Assembly (NCBI RefSeq): GCF_036237275.1
Contig: NZ_CP108352.1
Coordinates: 4,712,001 to 4,776,000 of the forward strand
Source of the DNA: Streptomyces sp. NBC_01353
GTDB lineage: Bacteria; Actinomycetota; Actinomycetes; Streptomycetales; Streptomycetaceae
DNA: 64,000 nt
Direction of reading: 5' to 3'
This document shows, one piece after another, positions 54,120 to 63,448 of this stretch. The stretch's first letter is position 1, and the number at the start of each line of letters is the position of its first letter. The translations under genes and the position numbers were made by a program. The notes below the pieces were generated by a model. The model was not told the DNA's origin, ran no database searches, and saw nothing but the letters and a program-made list of their open reading frames with translations.

Positions 54120-55436
54120 ATGAACGAGACCACTCCCGTCTACGACGTCGTCGGTGTCGGCTTCGGCCCCGCCAACCTCGCCCTGGCCATCGCCATCGAG
54201 GAGCACAACGAGCGGGCCGCGCCCGACGAGAAGCTCACCGCCGTCTTCCTGGAGAAGCAGCCTGCCTTCGGCTGGCACCGCGGCATGTTGATCCCGGACG
54301 CCACCATGCAGGTCTCGTTCCTCAAGGACCTGGCCACGATGCGCAACCCGACGAGCCGCTTCGGCTTCGTGCCGTACCTCCACGACCGGGGCCGACTGGT
54401 CGACTTCATCAACCACAAGGTGCTGTTCCCCACCCGTGAGGAGTTCCACGACTACCTCCAGTGGGCCGCCAACGGCGTGGACCACATGGTCCGTTACGGC
54501 CTCGAGGTCACCGGCATCCGCGCCGCCACCCAGGCAGGACCGGTCGTCGAGGTCGACGTCGCCGCGCGCGGGGAGGCCGAGGCGGTCACGTACCGGGCCC
54601 GCAACCTGGTCCTCGGTACCGGCCTCGTGCCCCGCCTGCCCGAGGGCGTCGACTCCTCCGAACGCCTCTGGCACAGCAGCGAGTTCCTGCACCGACTCGC
54701 CGCGCTGCCCACCGAGAACCCGCGCCGCTTCGTGGTCGCCGGCGCCGGACAGAGCGCCGCCGAGATCGCCGACCATCTCCACCGCACGTACGAGAACGCC
54801 GAGGTCGTCGCCGTCCACACGCGCTACGGCTACAGCCCCGCCGACGACAGCCCGTACGCGAACCGCATCTTCGACCCGGAGGCCGTCGACCTCTACCACG
54901 GCGCCGACGCGGACGTCCGGCGCAAGCTGATGGCCTACCACCGCAACACCAACTACGGCGTGGTGGACATGGACCTCATCGAGGAGCTCTACCGCCGCTC
55001 CTACCAGGAGAAGGTCCGCGGCGAGCGCCGCCTGCGCATCATGGGCGCCTCGCAGCTGACATCGGTCGAGGCCGACGCCGACGAGGTCCGGGTCCGGGTG
55101 CGCAATCTCGCGACCGGTGAGACCGAGGCGCTCACCGCCGACGCCGTCGTCTACGCCACCGGCTACGCGGAGCCCGACCCGGCCCGCCTCCTCGGCGAAC
55201 TGAACGAGGCCTGCGAGCGCGACGAGGACGGCCGGCTGCGCGTGCACCGCGACTACCGCGTGCGGACGGGACCGGAGCTGGAGGCGGGCGTCTATCTGAT
55301 GGGCGGGACCGAGCACAGTCACGGCATCACCGCGAACCTCCTGTCGATGGCCGCCGTGCGGGCGGGCGAGATCTGCGACTCCCTCGCGACCGGCCGCCGG
55401 TCCGACAGGCGAGCGCCGGTGGCGGCCCGCGGCTGA
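54120..55436 (+). CDS. L-lysine N6-monooxygenase
   Basis: 438 residues, class B flavin N-hydroxylase like IucD/SidA. FAD site GVGFGPANLA at about residue 12, the substrate stretch ATMQVSFLKDLATMRNPTS, NADPH site VAGAGQSAAE near 206 and ATGY near 345. It would make N6-hydroxylysine, the N-O nucleophile of the hydrazine synthetase. The genome context (cupin, MetRS-like, DAO) argues for this rather than for a siderophore, since no siderophore synthetase is nearby. Confidence 0.92.
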   Translation: MNETTPVYDVVGVGFGPANLALAIAIEEHNERAAPDEKLTAVFLEKQPAFGWHRGMLIPDATMQVSFLKDLATMRNPTSRFGFVPYLHDRGRLVDFINHKVLFPTREEFHDYLQWAANGVDHMVRYGLEVTGIRAATQAGPVVEVDVAARGEAEAVTYRARNLVLGTGLVPRLPEGVDSSERLWHSSEFLHRLAALPTENPRRFVVAGAGQSAAEIADHLHRTYENAEVVAVHTRYGYSPADDSPYANRIFDPEAVDLYHGADADVRRKLMAYHRNTNYGVVDMDLIEELYRRSYQEKVRGERRLRIMGASQLTSVEADADEVRVRVRNLATGETEALTADAVVYATGYAEPDPARLLGELNEACERDEDGRLRVHRDYRVRTGPELEAGVYLMGGTEHSHGITANLLSMAAVRAGEICDSLATGRRSDRRAPVAARG

Positions 55437-55536
55437 AGCCCGTAGAACCCGTAGAAGCCGGGGTGGTGCCCACGCGCGCGCCCCGCGCCCAGGACCCCAT
55501 CGCCGTCACTCCCGACGGCCGTACGAAGAGGACACC

Positions 55537-56247
55537 ATGAGCACCGCCGCCGAGCAGGTACCCGCGCCGGACGAACTGGCCGCCACCGAGCGGACCCGGC
55601 TGCGCCGGATGCGCCACAAGGGCAGTCACCGGCGCGCCGATCTGGAGGCGGTGCTCGCCGCCGGCTTCCTCTGCCACCTGGGCGTCACCGTCGACGGGAC
55701 CACGATGGTCGTGCCCACGGCGTACGGCACCGACGGCGAGCGGCTCTATCTGCACGGCTCGGTCGCCAGCCGCAGCCTGGTCCAGGCGCCCGACGCGACC
55801 GTCTGCGTCACCGTGACGCACGTCGACGGCCTGGTGCTCGCCCGCTCCGTGTTCGAGCACGGCGTCAACTACCGCTGCGCGATGATCTACGGCGTCCCGC
55901 GGCTCGTCACGGACCCGGAGGAGAAGCTGCGGGGGCTGCGCGCGCTCACGGAGCAGTGCGCGCCGGGGCAGTGGGAGTACGCCCGGCAGCCCAGCCGTAA
56001 GGAGCTCGCGGCGACCGCGCTGGTGGCGCTCGATCTCGTCGAGGCCTCGGTGAAGATCGCCACCGGGCCGCCGGACGACGGGGACAGCGAGGACGCCGCA
56101 CTGGGGCTGTGGGCCGGGGTGCTGCCGGTGGTCACCACGTTCGGGGAGCCGGTCGCCGATCCCGTCCTGCCGGCCGACATCGACCTGCCGGCGCACATCG
56201 CGGACCGCGCGGGCCGCGTCCTGACCGGCGAGACGGTCCAGGCATGA
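55537..56247 (+). CDS. Pyridoxamine 5'-phosphate oxidase-family flavin protein
   Basis: 236 residues. Split-barrel fold of the PPOX/FMN-binding group: MRHKGSHRRADLEAVLAAGFLCHLGV, then VVPTAYGTDGERLYLHGS, the FMN-phosphate-binding strands. It lacks the C-terminal substrate region of true PdxH. It may reduce or oxidise a pathway intermediate with FMN or F420. ATG 55537 follows AAGAGGA; the stop overlaps the aminotransferase start (ATGA), so they are coupled. Confidence 0.83.
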   Translation: MSTAAEQVPAPDELAATERTRLRRMRHKGSHRRADLEAVLAAGFLCHLGVTVDGTTMVVPTAYGTDGERLYLHGSVASRSLVQAPDATVCVTVTHVDGLVLARSVFEHGVNYRCAMIYGVPRLVTDPEEKLRGLRALTEQCAPGQWEYARQPSRKELAATALVALDLVEASVKIATGPPDDGDSEDAALGLWAGVLPVVTTFGEPVADPVLPADIDLPAHIADRAGRVLTGETVQA

Positions 56248-57584
56248 CGCGCACGAACGCCGACGCGCGTGCCGCCGACCGTGCCCATGTCTTCCACTCC
56301 TGGTCCGCGCAGGCGCAGACCGAGCCGATGCCGGTGGCCGGTGCCTCCGGCGCGTATTTCTGGGACCACGAGGGCAACAGCTACCTCGATTTCTCCTCCC
56401 AGCTCGTCTACACCAACATCGGCCACCAGCACCCCCGGGTCGTCGCCGCGATCCAGGAGCAGGCGGGGCAGTTGTGCACCGTCGCGCCGAGCTTCGCCGT
56501 CGACATCCGCTCCGAGGCCGCCCGGCTGATCGCCGAGCACACCCCCGGCGACCTGGACAGGATCTTCTTCACCACTGGCGGCGCGGAGGCGGTCGAGCAC
56601 GCGGTACGGATGGCCCGGCTCCACACCGGCCGGCACAAGGTCCTGTCCGCGTACCGCTCGTACCACGGCGCCACCTCCACCGCGATCCACCTGACCGGCG
56701 ACCCGCGCCGCTGGCCCTCGGACACCGGCGCCGCCGGGGTCGTCCACTTCTGGGGTCCGTACGCCTACCGGTCGTCCTTCCACGCCACGGACGAGCGGCA
56801 GGAGTGCGAGCGGGCCCTGCGCCACCTGGAGGAGACGATCGTCGGCGAGGGGCCCGGCACGATCGCGGCGGTCCTCCTCGAATCGGTGGTCGGTACGGCC
56901 GGTGTGCTCGTGCCCCCGGACGGCTATCTCGCCGGGGTACGCGAGCTGTGCGACCGGTACGGCATCGTGTTCGTCCTGGACGAGGTGATGGCCGGCTTCG
57001 GGCGCACGGGTCGCTGGTTCGCGGCCGACCACTGGGGCGTGGTCCCGGATCTGCTCACCTTCGCCAAGGGCGTCAACTCCGGTTACGTACCGCTGGGCGG
57101 GGTCGCCGTCGGCGAGAAGATCGCCTCGACCTTCGCCGACCGGCCGTACCCCGGCGGTCTGACCTACTCCGGGCATCCGCTGGCCTGTGCGGCGGCGGTG
57201 GCCACCATCGAGACCATGCGCGCCGAGCGCATCGTCGAGCACGCGGCCGACCTCGGCGCGCGTGTCCTCGGCCCGGGATTGCGTGAACTCGCCAATCGGC
57301 ACCCCAGTATCGGTGAAGTCCGCGGCCTCGGCGCCTTCTGGGCACTGGAGTTGGTCGCCGACCGTGGTACGCGCGAGCCGCTCGTCCCCTACGCGGCCAC
57401 CGGCGAGGCGGCCGCGCCGATGGGCCGGGTCGCCGCGGCCTGCAAGGCACGCGGGCTGTGGCCCTTCATCCACATGAACCGCATCCATGTCGCCCCGCCG
57501 TGCAACCTGACAGAGTCCGAGGCGAAGGATGGACTCGCGATTCTCGACGAGGCGCTGGACGTCGCCGATGCGGAGGTGCGGTGA
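56244..57584 (+). CDS. Class III aminotransferase
   Basis: 446 residues, fold type I PLP enzyme. TTGGAEAVEHAVRMAR binds the cofactor phosphate, FVLDEVMAGFGRTG holds the pyridine-binding Asp, and Lys275 in TFAKGVNSGY is the Schiff-base residue. Close to omega-amino acid:pyruvate enzymes. It might interconvert an aldehyde such as the semialdehyde left when the lysine hydrazine is oxidised; this is inferred from context only. Confidence 0.88.
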   Translation: MTRTNADARAADRAHVFHSWSAQAQTEPMPVAGASGAYFWDHEGNSYLDFSSQLVYTNIGHQHPRVVAAIQEQAGQLCTVAPSFAVDIRSEAARLIAEHTPGDLDRIFFTTGGAEAVEHAVRMARLHTGRHKVLSAYRSYHGATSTAIHLTGDPRRWPSDTGAAGVVHFWGPYAYRSSFHATDERQECERALRHLEETIVGEGPGTIAAVLLESVVGTAGVLVPPDGYLAGVRELCDRYGIVFVLDEVMAGFGRTGRWFAADHWGVVPDLLTFAKGVNSGYVPLGGVAVGEKIASTFADRPYPGGLTYSGHPLACAAAVATIETMRAERIVEHAADLGARVLGPGLRELANRHPSIGEVRGLGAFWALELVADRGTREPLVPYAATGEAAAPMGRVAAACKARGLWPFIHMNRIHVAPPCNLTESEAKDGLAILDEALDVADAEVR

Positions 57585-57819
57585 TCAGGGCGGGACCTGG
57601 TCAGATTTGTTCGCCCTTCATCATTTGCCCGTGTTTCCCAGAAGTCGGCGTCTGAAACACCCAATTGATCCGGTGCCCATTCCCGCTGCCGTCCTGTACC
57701 GTCACAGACTCATAAGGGTGCCCTGATCTCCGTACCGGAATCGACCGTCCGGCGCCGAATGATTCGGGGCGATTAAAGGATTCGATCGTGAATCGACCCG
57801 TTGAGTGAGGAGGGGGACA

Positions 57820-58857
57820 GTGGGGGGCTTCGCCGACCCGTGCCGTGGGACGCGACCGGGCACGGACTTCTCGTCGTTGGCAGCGCTGATAGGGCAGGAC
57901 GAGACCTGCGTCGACGTCTACCGCCTGGTGATCAGCGAGCCGCGCTGGGGGCTCACGGAGATCGCCGGGGAGCTGCATGTCGAAGAAGCCGCGGTCCGGG
58001 GGTGTCTGGACAAGCTCGCGGAGCTCTCGATGCTCTATCCCACCAAGGACGCCACGGATGTCGCCCCCATCAGTCCCGAAGTCGGCCTCGCCGCCCACAT
58101 TCACCGCCGGGAAACCGAAATTCACTCCCAGCAGCTGGAGTTGGCGGCGATGCGGGCGGCGACCGCCGAACTGACCGCGATCTACGCCTCGCAGCGGGGC
58201 CGGCACAACAACGTCGGTCTGGAACAGCTCGAAGGCGTCAACGAGGTACGGGCCAGGCTTTCGGAACTGGCCCGGCACGCGACCACCGAGATCCTCGCCT
58301 TCATGCCCGGCGGCGCGCAGAGCCCCGAGGCGCTCGAGGCCAGCCGGCCGCTCGACGAGCAGACGCTGGCCGCCGGTGTGAGGCTACGGACGATCTATCT
58401 GGACAGCGTGCGCAACGACCGGGCGACCACCGAGTACGCCCGGTGGCTCGCCGAACTCGGCGGCGAGATCCGCACGATGCCGTCGCTGCCACTGCGGATG
58501 CTGATCGCCGACCGTTCGGTGGCGCTGCTGCCGGTCAGCCCCGAGGACACCCGGGCGGGCGCGGTCATCCTGCGCGCGCCGGGGGTGGTGACCGCGCTGC
58601 TCGCGCTCTTCGAGATGGTCTGGGAGCGGGCCACACCGCTGCACGGCCGCTCGCGGCCGTCCGCCGGCGCGCCGTCGGAGCAGGAGATCGAGCTGCTCAG
58701 GCTGTTGCAGAAGGGGCACACGGACGAGGTGGCGGCCCGCAAGCTCGGCCTCTCCCTGCGGACGACCCGTCGGATGATGTCCGGCATCTCGCACCGCCTC
58801 GGCGCCCGCAGCCGCTTCGAAACAGGCGTCCTCGCGGAACGCGCCGGCTGGCTCTGA
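57820..58857 (+). CDS. TrmB/LuxR-type cluster regulator 2
   Basis: 345 residues and paralogous to the regulator at 45946-47055: an N-terminal winged-helix-like region (GLTEIAGELHVEEAAVRGCLDKLAEL), a middle domain with the same RxLYL...LGGxIRTMPSLPLRML pattern, and a C-terminal LuxR helix-turn-helix (TDEVAARKLGLSLRTTRRMM). It sits between the hydrazine operon and the halogenation operon and may control the latter. GTG 57820 is chosen because GAGGAGGGG lies directly upstream. A hairpin follows. Confidence 0.85.
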   Translation: MGGFADPCRGTRPGTDFSSLAALIGQDETCVDVYRLVISEPRWGLTEIAGELHVEEAAVRGCLDKLAELSMLYPTKDATDVAPISPEVGLAAHIHRRETEIHSQQLELAAMRAATAELTAIYASQRGRHNNVGLEQLEGVNEVRARLSELARHATTEILAFMPGGAQSPEALEASRPLDEQTLAAGVRLRTIYLDSVRNDRATTEYARWLAELGGEIRTMPSLPLRMLIADRSVALLPVSPEDTRAGAVILRAPGVVTALLALFEMVWERATPLHGRSRPSAGAPSEQEIELLRLLQKGHTDEVAARKLGLSLRTTRRMMSGISHRLGARSRFETGVLAERAGWL

Positions 58858-58875
58858 GCGCGCAGCCCGGCCGGC

Positions 58876-58896
58876 AAAGGGCCCGGTGGGCCCTTT
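58876..58896 (+). terminator. Hairpin after regulator 2
   Basis: A perfect 9-bp stem aaagggccc / gggcccttt with a 3-base loop, 18 bases after the stop codon and ending in TTT. Confidence 0.75.
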
Positions 58897-58965
58897 GGTG
58901 CCATGGCAGGAAGATGCCCGGATCTTTCGGACGTGCGGTGCGAAGCGGCTGGGATTCTCTCTGCC

Positions 58966-59286
58966 ATGTACGCCATCCATCTCGAGGTCCCGCGGCTCGA
59001 TCCCGGTGAGCTGGCCAGAGCGGTGTCCCAGGTCTCCAGCTGTCAGGTGGAGCACGTCTATCTGCCCAGACTGCCGGAGCCTGAGCAGCGCTCCGTCGTG
59101 TTCGTTTCCGCCGACTCCGCGCCCGAGGCCGGCACGGGCGTCCTTGCCGCCGTCCGGTTCCTGCTGCGGCCCCCGGTCGGCCGGATGCGGGTCGAGCTGA
59201 GAGTGCCCCGCGCGGGCCGGGACGTCGGGCTCTGCCACGGCGTCGTGTCCGTCGTCCCCGTCCTCGACGACCACCGCCGCCGCTGA
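58966..59286 (+). CDS. Small protein of unknown function in the cluster
   Basis: About 106 residues from ATG 58966; an in-frame ATG at 58903 gives 127 residues, and neither has a clear ribosome site. The sequence alternates hydrophobic strands and a helix (MYAIHLEVPRLDPGELARAV), with two cysteines and an Arg-rich end. No family is recognised. Its position between the regulator terminator and the halogenation operon suggests a cluster role. The coding call rests on streptomycete third-position GC bias and is moderate. Confidence 0.5.
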   Translation: MYAIHLEVPRLDPGELARAVSQVSSCQVEHVYLPRLPEPEQRSVVFVSADSAPEAGTGVLAAVRFLLRPPVGRMRVELRVPRAGRDVGLCHGVVSVVPVLDDHRRR

Positions 59287-59464
59287 CCCTGGCCACTTGC
59301 AGCCACTGCACCTTGGTGCCACGGGATTCCCTTGAAGGGCCCGGCCGTCGGCTGACACATTCAGCAGGGCGAGGGCGGCCGGAATAGCCGCCGAAAACCC
59401 GGGCGCGCCGAAACGTCGAGAATTCCGAAATCTCCGCTCCATGACTGGGAAAGGCTCCACGTCT

Positions 59465-61324
59465 ATGAATCCTGGTGCGATGTCCAGCGAATCGCTCGAC
59501 GATTCGCTCACCCTGCACGAGAACTTCGAGCGGGTCGCCGCGCGCTTCCCGGAGTCGGTGGCGGTCACCGACGGCCGGTCGCGGCTGACGTACCGCGAAC
59601 TCGACGCGCGCGCCGGGCGGTTGGCCCAGGTGCTGCGCGGGGCCGGCGTCGGACGGGACCAGCGCGTCGGACTCTGCCTGGAGCGCGGTACGGATCTCGT
59701 CGTCGGCCTCCTCGGCATCCTCAAGGCGGGCGCGGGCTACGTCCCGATCGATCCGGCCTACCCCGCCGAGCGCCGGGACTTCGTCCTCGACAGCTGCGAC
59801 GCGCCGGTCGTCGTCGCGAGCACGGCCACCGCCCCGCTGGCCGGCGGCCGTACGGCCGTCCTCGTGGACGCGCTGCCCGAGAGCGCCGCCGAGACCCCCG
59901 CCGGGCACGAGGGCGCGGGCGCGTCGAGCCTGGCGTACACGATCTTCACCTCCGGCTCCTCCGGCGAGCCCAAGGGCGTCCTGGTCGAACACCGCAACGC
60001 GGTCCGGCTCTTCACCTCCACCGCGCCGGTCTTCGGCTTCGACGAGACCGACGTCTGGTCGAACTTCCACTCCGCCGCCTTCGACTTCTCCGTCTGGGAG
60101 ATCTGGGGCGCCCTGCTCCACGGCGGCCGCCTGGTCGTCGTCGACAACGAGACGGCCCGCGACCCGCAGGCCCTCCACGCCCTGCTGCGCCGCGAGCGCG
60201 TGACGGTCCTCAACCAGACGCCGTCCGCCTTCCGCAACCTCATGAACGTCATGGCCGCCGACACCGAGCCCGGCTCGCTCAGCCTGCGGTACGTCGTCTT
60301 CGGCGGCGAGAAGCTGGACTACCGCGCCCTCACGCCGTGGACCGACCGGCACGGCCTGGACGCGCCGGTGCTCGTCAACATGTACGGCATCACCGAGACC
60401 ACCGTGCACGTCACCTGGAAGCGGATCTCGGCCGCCGACCTGACCGCCGCCCCGGCCGTCGAGGGCCTCAGCCCGATCGGCGCGGCCATCCCCGACCTGC
60501 GGATCGACATCCGCGACGAGGAGGGCACCTCTCTCCCGGTCGGAACGGAGGGCGTCATCCACGTCTCCGGCGCCGGTGTCGCCCGCGGCTATCTGAACCA
60601 CCCCGAGCTGACCGCGGAGCGCTTCTCCGAGCGCACCGAGGCCGACGGGACGACCGTGCGCTGGTACGACTCCGGCGACCGCGGTGTGCAGACCGCCCCC
60701 GGGGAGTTCGCGTACGCCGGCCGCGCCGACCGGCAGCTGAAGATCCGCGGCTACCGGATCGAGCCCGGCGAGATCGAGTCCGTGGTGAAGAAGCACCCGG
60801 CCGTCCGGGACGCCGTGGTCCTCGCCGCCGACTTCGGCTCCGGAGAGCCGCGGCTGGTCGCCTTCCCGGTGACGGCCGCCGCACCGGAGCAGCTGACAGC
60901 GGAGCTCAAGGAGGCCGTCGCGACCGCGCTGCCCGTCTACATGGCCCCCTCGGCCTATCTGCCCCTCGACGAGCTCCCGGTCACCGTGAACGGCAAGCTC
61001 GACGAGAGCGTGCTGCGCAAGCGCCTGGAGCTGAAGCTCGCCGAGGCCGCCAAGGGATCCACCGGCGAAGACCCCGCCGAGAAGGGGGCCTCCGTCGAGG
61101 AGATCCTGCGCGGGATCTGGGCCGAGGTCCTCGGCACCCACGAGATCGGTGACACCGACGAATTCTTCGACCTCGGCGGAACGTCCTTCTCGCTGATTCA
61201 CATGCTGAGCGTCGTCAACGACCGATTCTCGCTCTCCCTGAACGTCGGCACGCTCGCCGAAGGCGCGAACATCGGCGCACTCGCCGCGGCCGTCAAGAAC
61301 CAGCTCGCCCTCATCTCCCAGTAG
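59465..61324 (+). CDS. NRPS adenylation-carrier didomain, threonine-type (SyrB1-like)
   Basis: About 619 residues. All adenylation cores are visible: [12 protein letters not shown] (A3), FDFSVWEIW (A4), NMYGITETT (A5), WYDSGDRG (A7), [15 protein letters not shown] (A8) and VNGKL (A10). A carrier domain follows with the phosphopantetheine Ser574 in LGGTSFSLI. The specificity residues read by eye as D-F-W-N-V-G-M-V-H-K, one conservative change from the textbook threonine code DFWNIGMVHK. There is no condensation domain, so it is a loading platform for a tailoring enzyme. ATG 59465 follows GGGAAAGG; 59441 is an alternative start. Confidence 0.92.
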   Translation: MNPGAMSSESLDDSLTLHENFERVAARFPESVAVTDGRSRLTYRELDARAGRLAQVLRGAGVGRDQRVGLCLERGTDLVVGLLGILKAGAGYVPIDPAYPAERRDFVLDSCDAPVVVASTATAPLAGGRTAVLVDALPESAAETPAGHEGAGASSLAYTIFTSGSSGEPKGVLVEHRNAVRLFTSTAPVFGFDETDVWSNFHSAAFDFSVWEIWGALLHGGRLVVVDNETARDPQALHALLRRERVTVLNQTPSAFRNLMNVMAADTEPGSLSLRYVVFGGEKLDYRALTPWTDRHGLDAPVLVNMYGITETTVHVTWKRISAADLTAAPAVEGLSPIGAAIPDLRIDIRDEEGTSLPVGTEGVIHVSGAGVARGYLNHPELTAERFSERTEADGTTVRWYDSGDRGVQTAPGEFAYAGRADRQLKIRGYRIEPGEIESVVKKHPAVRDAVVLAADFGSGEPRLVAFPVTAAAPEQLTAELKEAVATALPVYMAPSAYLPLDELPVTVNGKLDESVLRKRLELKLAEAAKGSTGEDPAEKGASVEEILRGIWAEVLGTHEIGDTDEFFDLGGTSFSLIHMLSVVNDRFSLSLNVGTLAEGANIGALAAAVKNQLALISQ

Positions 61325-61335
61325 GAGCGCCGGAC

Positions 61336-62277
61336 ATGACCACGGACACCCCGAAGGCACAGCAGTCGTTCGCTCTTTCCGACGAAGAGATAAAGCAGTT
61401 CCACCAGCAGGGATTCATCGGTCCCTTCACGGCCTACCAGCCCGACGAGATGCGCGAGATCTGGCGCAGGACCCGGCTGCAGATGCTGGACCGCAGCCAC
61501 GCCGTCTACCCGGACGACGAGCTCTCCGGCGCCACCAACATCTCCAACTACGACCGCCACCTCGACAACGACTTCCTCGCCGCCCACGTCGGAAAGCGCG
61601 AGATCGTCGACCGGGTCGCCTCCATCCTCGGCCCGGACGTCATTTGCTGGCGTACGGAGTTCTTCCCCAAGCACCCCGGCGACGAGGGCACCGACTGGCA
61701 CCAGGCCGACACCTTCGCCAACGCCTCCGGCACCCCGCAGATCCTGTGGCCGGACAACGCCGAGTTCGGCGGCACCATCACCGTCTGGTCCGCCTTCACC
61801 GAGGCGACGGTGGCGAACGGCTGCCTGCAGTTCATCCCCGGCACGCACCAGCAGATGAACTACGACGAGACCAAGAAGATGCACTACGACCCGAACTCGA
61901 TCAACGGGGTCGACAAGGGCGGCGTGCGCCGCGGCTTCTTCGGCTACGACTACCGCGAGCTGCAGGTCGACCCCGACTGGAAGCCGGACGAGGACGCGGC
62001 CGTCTCGCAGATCATGGAGCCGGGCCAGTTCATCATCTTCTGGTCGACGCTGATGCACGCCTCGCACCCGCACGAGGGCCTGACCAACGACATGCGGATG
62101 GGCTTCGCCACCCGCTACGTCCCCTCCTCGGTCTCCGTCTACCCGGGCAGCGACCACATCGAGGAGTACGGAGGCCGCATCAGCCTGGAGCGGTACGGCT
62201 CCGTCCTGGTCAGCGGCGAGAACAAGAACCCCGGCAACCGCATGGTCACGGAGACCACCCGGGGGATGAAGTTCTGA
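61336..62277 (+). CDS. Non-heme Fe(II)/2-oxoglutarate halogenase, SyrB2-like
   Basis: 313 residues. Often labelled phytanoyl-CoA dioxygenase, but the first metal motif reads His122-Gln-Ala124 where hydroxylases have HxD/E. The missing carboxylate leaves room for chloride and is the mark of SyrB2/CytC3-type halogenases. His241 is the distal Fe ligand and Arg260 binds 2-oxoglutarate; all four positions equal SyrB2 numbering (116, 118, 235, 254) plus six. It should chlorinate carrier-bound Thr at C4. AGGAG precedes the ATG; it is 11 bases after the didomain gene. Confidence 0.93.
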   Translation: MTTDTPKAQQSFALSDEEIKQFHQQGFIGPFTAYQPDEMREIWRRTRLQMLDRSHAVYPDDELSGATNISNYDRHLDNDFLAAHVGKREIVDRVASILGPDVICWRTEFFPKHPGDEGTDWHQADTFANASGTPQILWPDNAEFGGTITVWSAFTEATVANGCLQFIPGTHQQMNYDETKKMHYDPNSINGVDKGGVRRGFFGYDYRELQVDPDWKPDEDAAVSQIMEPGQFIIFWSTLMHASHPHEGLTNDMRMGFATRYVPSSVSVYPGSDHIEEYGGRISLERYGSVLVSGENKNPGNRMVTETTRGMKF

Positions 62278-62278
62278 G

Positions 62279-63448
62279 ATGACCACGAAAACCCTGAGCG
62301 TGGTAGAGGTGCTGGAACTCTGCCAGCCACTGCTCGGCGCGGCCGCGGAGACCCTGCGGGTCTTCCCGGCCGGCGAGCGGGCCGCCGAGGAGTACGGGCC
62401 GAAGGCCGTCGCACGGTGCAACGAGGTCCTCACCGCCCTCGGCTCCGCGTACGGCCTGACGGTCCCCCGGTTCGTCTCGCCGGCCCCGGAGCGCCCGTCC
62501 AGCCTGGAGGTCGCCCTCAGCGCCTACTGCGATCTGGAGCTGGGCAGTTGGCGGCCGGTGGCCGAGAGCTCGGGGGAGTGGGACATTCCGGCGGACGGCC
62601 TGGCCGGGCTCGCGGCCCTGCCCGGCCACCGCCGGATCGAGGCCGAGGGCGTGCCCGCCTTCGACTCCTTCGCGGCGGGGCCGGCCGGGGACGAGGCGAT
62701 CGTCCTCGTCCTGCCCTCCGGGGTGCCGGCCACGCTGTTCCGGCCCTGGCTGGAAGAGCTGTCCACGGACCGGCTCGTCGTCACGTACGAGAACCCGTAC
62801 CTCTTCGGGCAGTGGCGGACCCTGGACACCCCGGAAGCGGACTTCGCGGAGGAGACCGCGCTGGTCGGCGCCCTGCTCACGGCGTACGGACTGCGGCGGG
62901 CGCACCTCGTCGGGATCTGCGGAGGAGCGCCGGTCGCCCTCGACGCGGCCGCCGCGTTCGGCGACCGGGTGGAGACGCTGACGGTGCTCCACCCTGATCT
63001 GAACTTCGGGGCGGGGGTCATGCGCACCCCGTTCCAGAAGCAGTTCCAGAGCGTGCTCGCCGGGGCGGCCTCCGGCCCGCGCCGGGCCCGCGAGACGCTG
63101 AACCTGTTCCTCGACCCGAACATGCTCTTCGGGGTGCCGCCGCGCCTGGCCCCGTACGTCCTCTACCCGTACGGAGATGTGGAGCTGTTCCACCGGTACG
63201 CCAAGCAGAACCACGCGCTCATGGCGTACGACGCGAACGACGCCGCCCGCCGGGTCGGGCAGCGGGTGCTGATCGCCACCAGCCGTACGGACCGGATGAC
63301 CCACCCCGAGACGGCGCACCACTTCGGTGAGCTCGTGGCGGGCGAGGTCACGGTCGTGGAGCGCGGCGCCGGGAACCACCACGACATCCTGATCCCGGAC
63401 GCGGAGGTCTACACGATGCTCCGGGAGTTCATCGGCGGTGGGGTGTGA
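62279..63448 (+). CDS. SyrC-like acyltransferase/thioesterase with Cys nucleophile
   Basis: 389 residues, alpha/beta-hydrolase fold. The nucleophile elbow is GICGG with Cys214; Asp338 (RTDRMTHPE) and His367 or His368 (GNHHDIL) complete the triad. SyrC and CmaE, which move chlorinated aminoacyl groups between carrier proteins, use the same Cys-type triad. It would off-load or transfer the chloro-Thr group. An N-terminal helical region of about 120 residues precedes the fold. It starts one base after the halogenase stop and overlaps the next start (GTGA). Confidence 0.85.
   Translation: MTTKTLSVVEVLELCQPLLGAAAETLRVFPAGERAAEEYGPKAVARCNEVLTALGSAYGLTVPRFVSPAPERPSSLEVALSAYCDLELGSWRPVAESSGEWDIPADGLAGLAALPGHRRIEAEGVPAFDSFAAGPAGDEAIVLVLPSGVPATLFRPWLEELSTDRLVVTYENPYLFGQWRTLDTPEADFAEETALVGALLTAYGLRRAHLVGICGGAPVALDAAAAFGDRVETLTVLHPDLNFGAGVMRTPFQKQFQSVLAGAASGPRRARETLNLFLDPNMLFGVPPRLAPYVLYPYGDVELFHRYAKQNHALMAYDANDAARRVGQRVLIATSRTDRMTHPETAHHFGELVAGEVTVVERGAGNHHDILIPDAEVYTMLREFIGGGV

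Noticed and set aside
54120-55436. Considered siderophore biosynthesis for the lysine N6-monooxygenase.
   Set aside because: No IucA/IucC-type synthetase, acyltransferase or iron transporter is in the operon.
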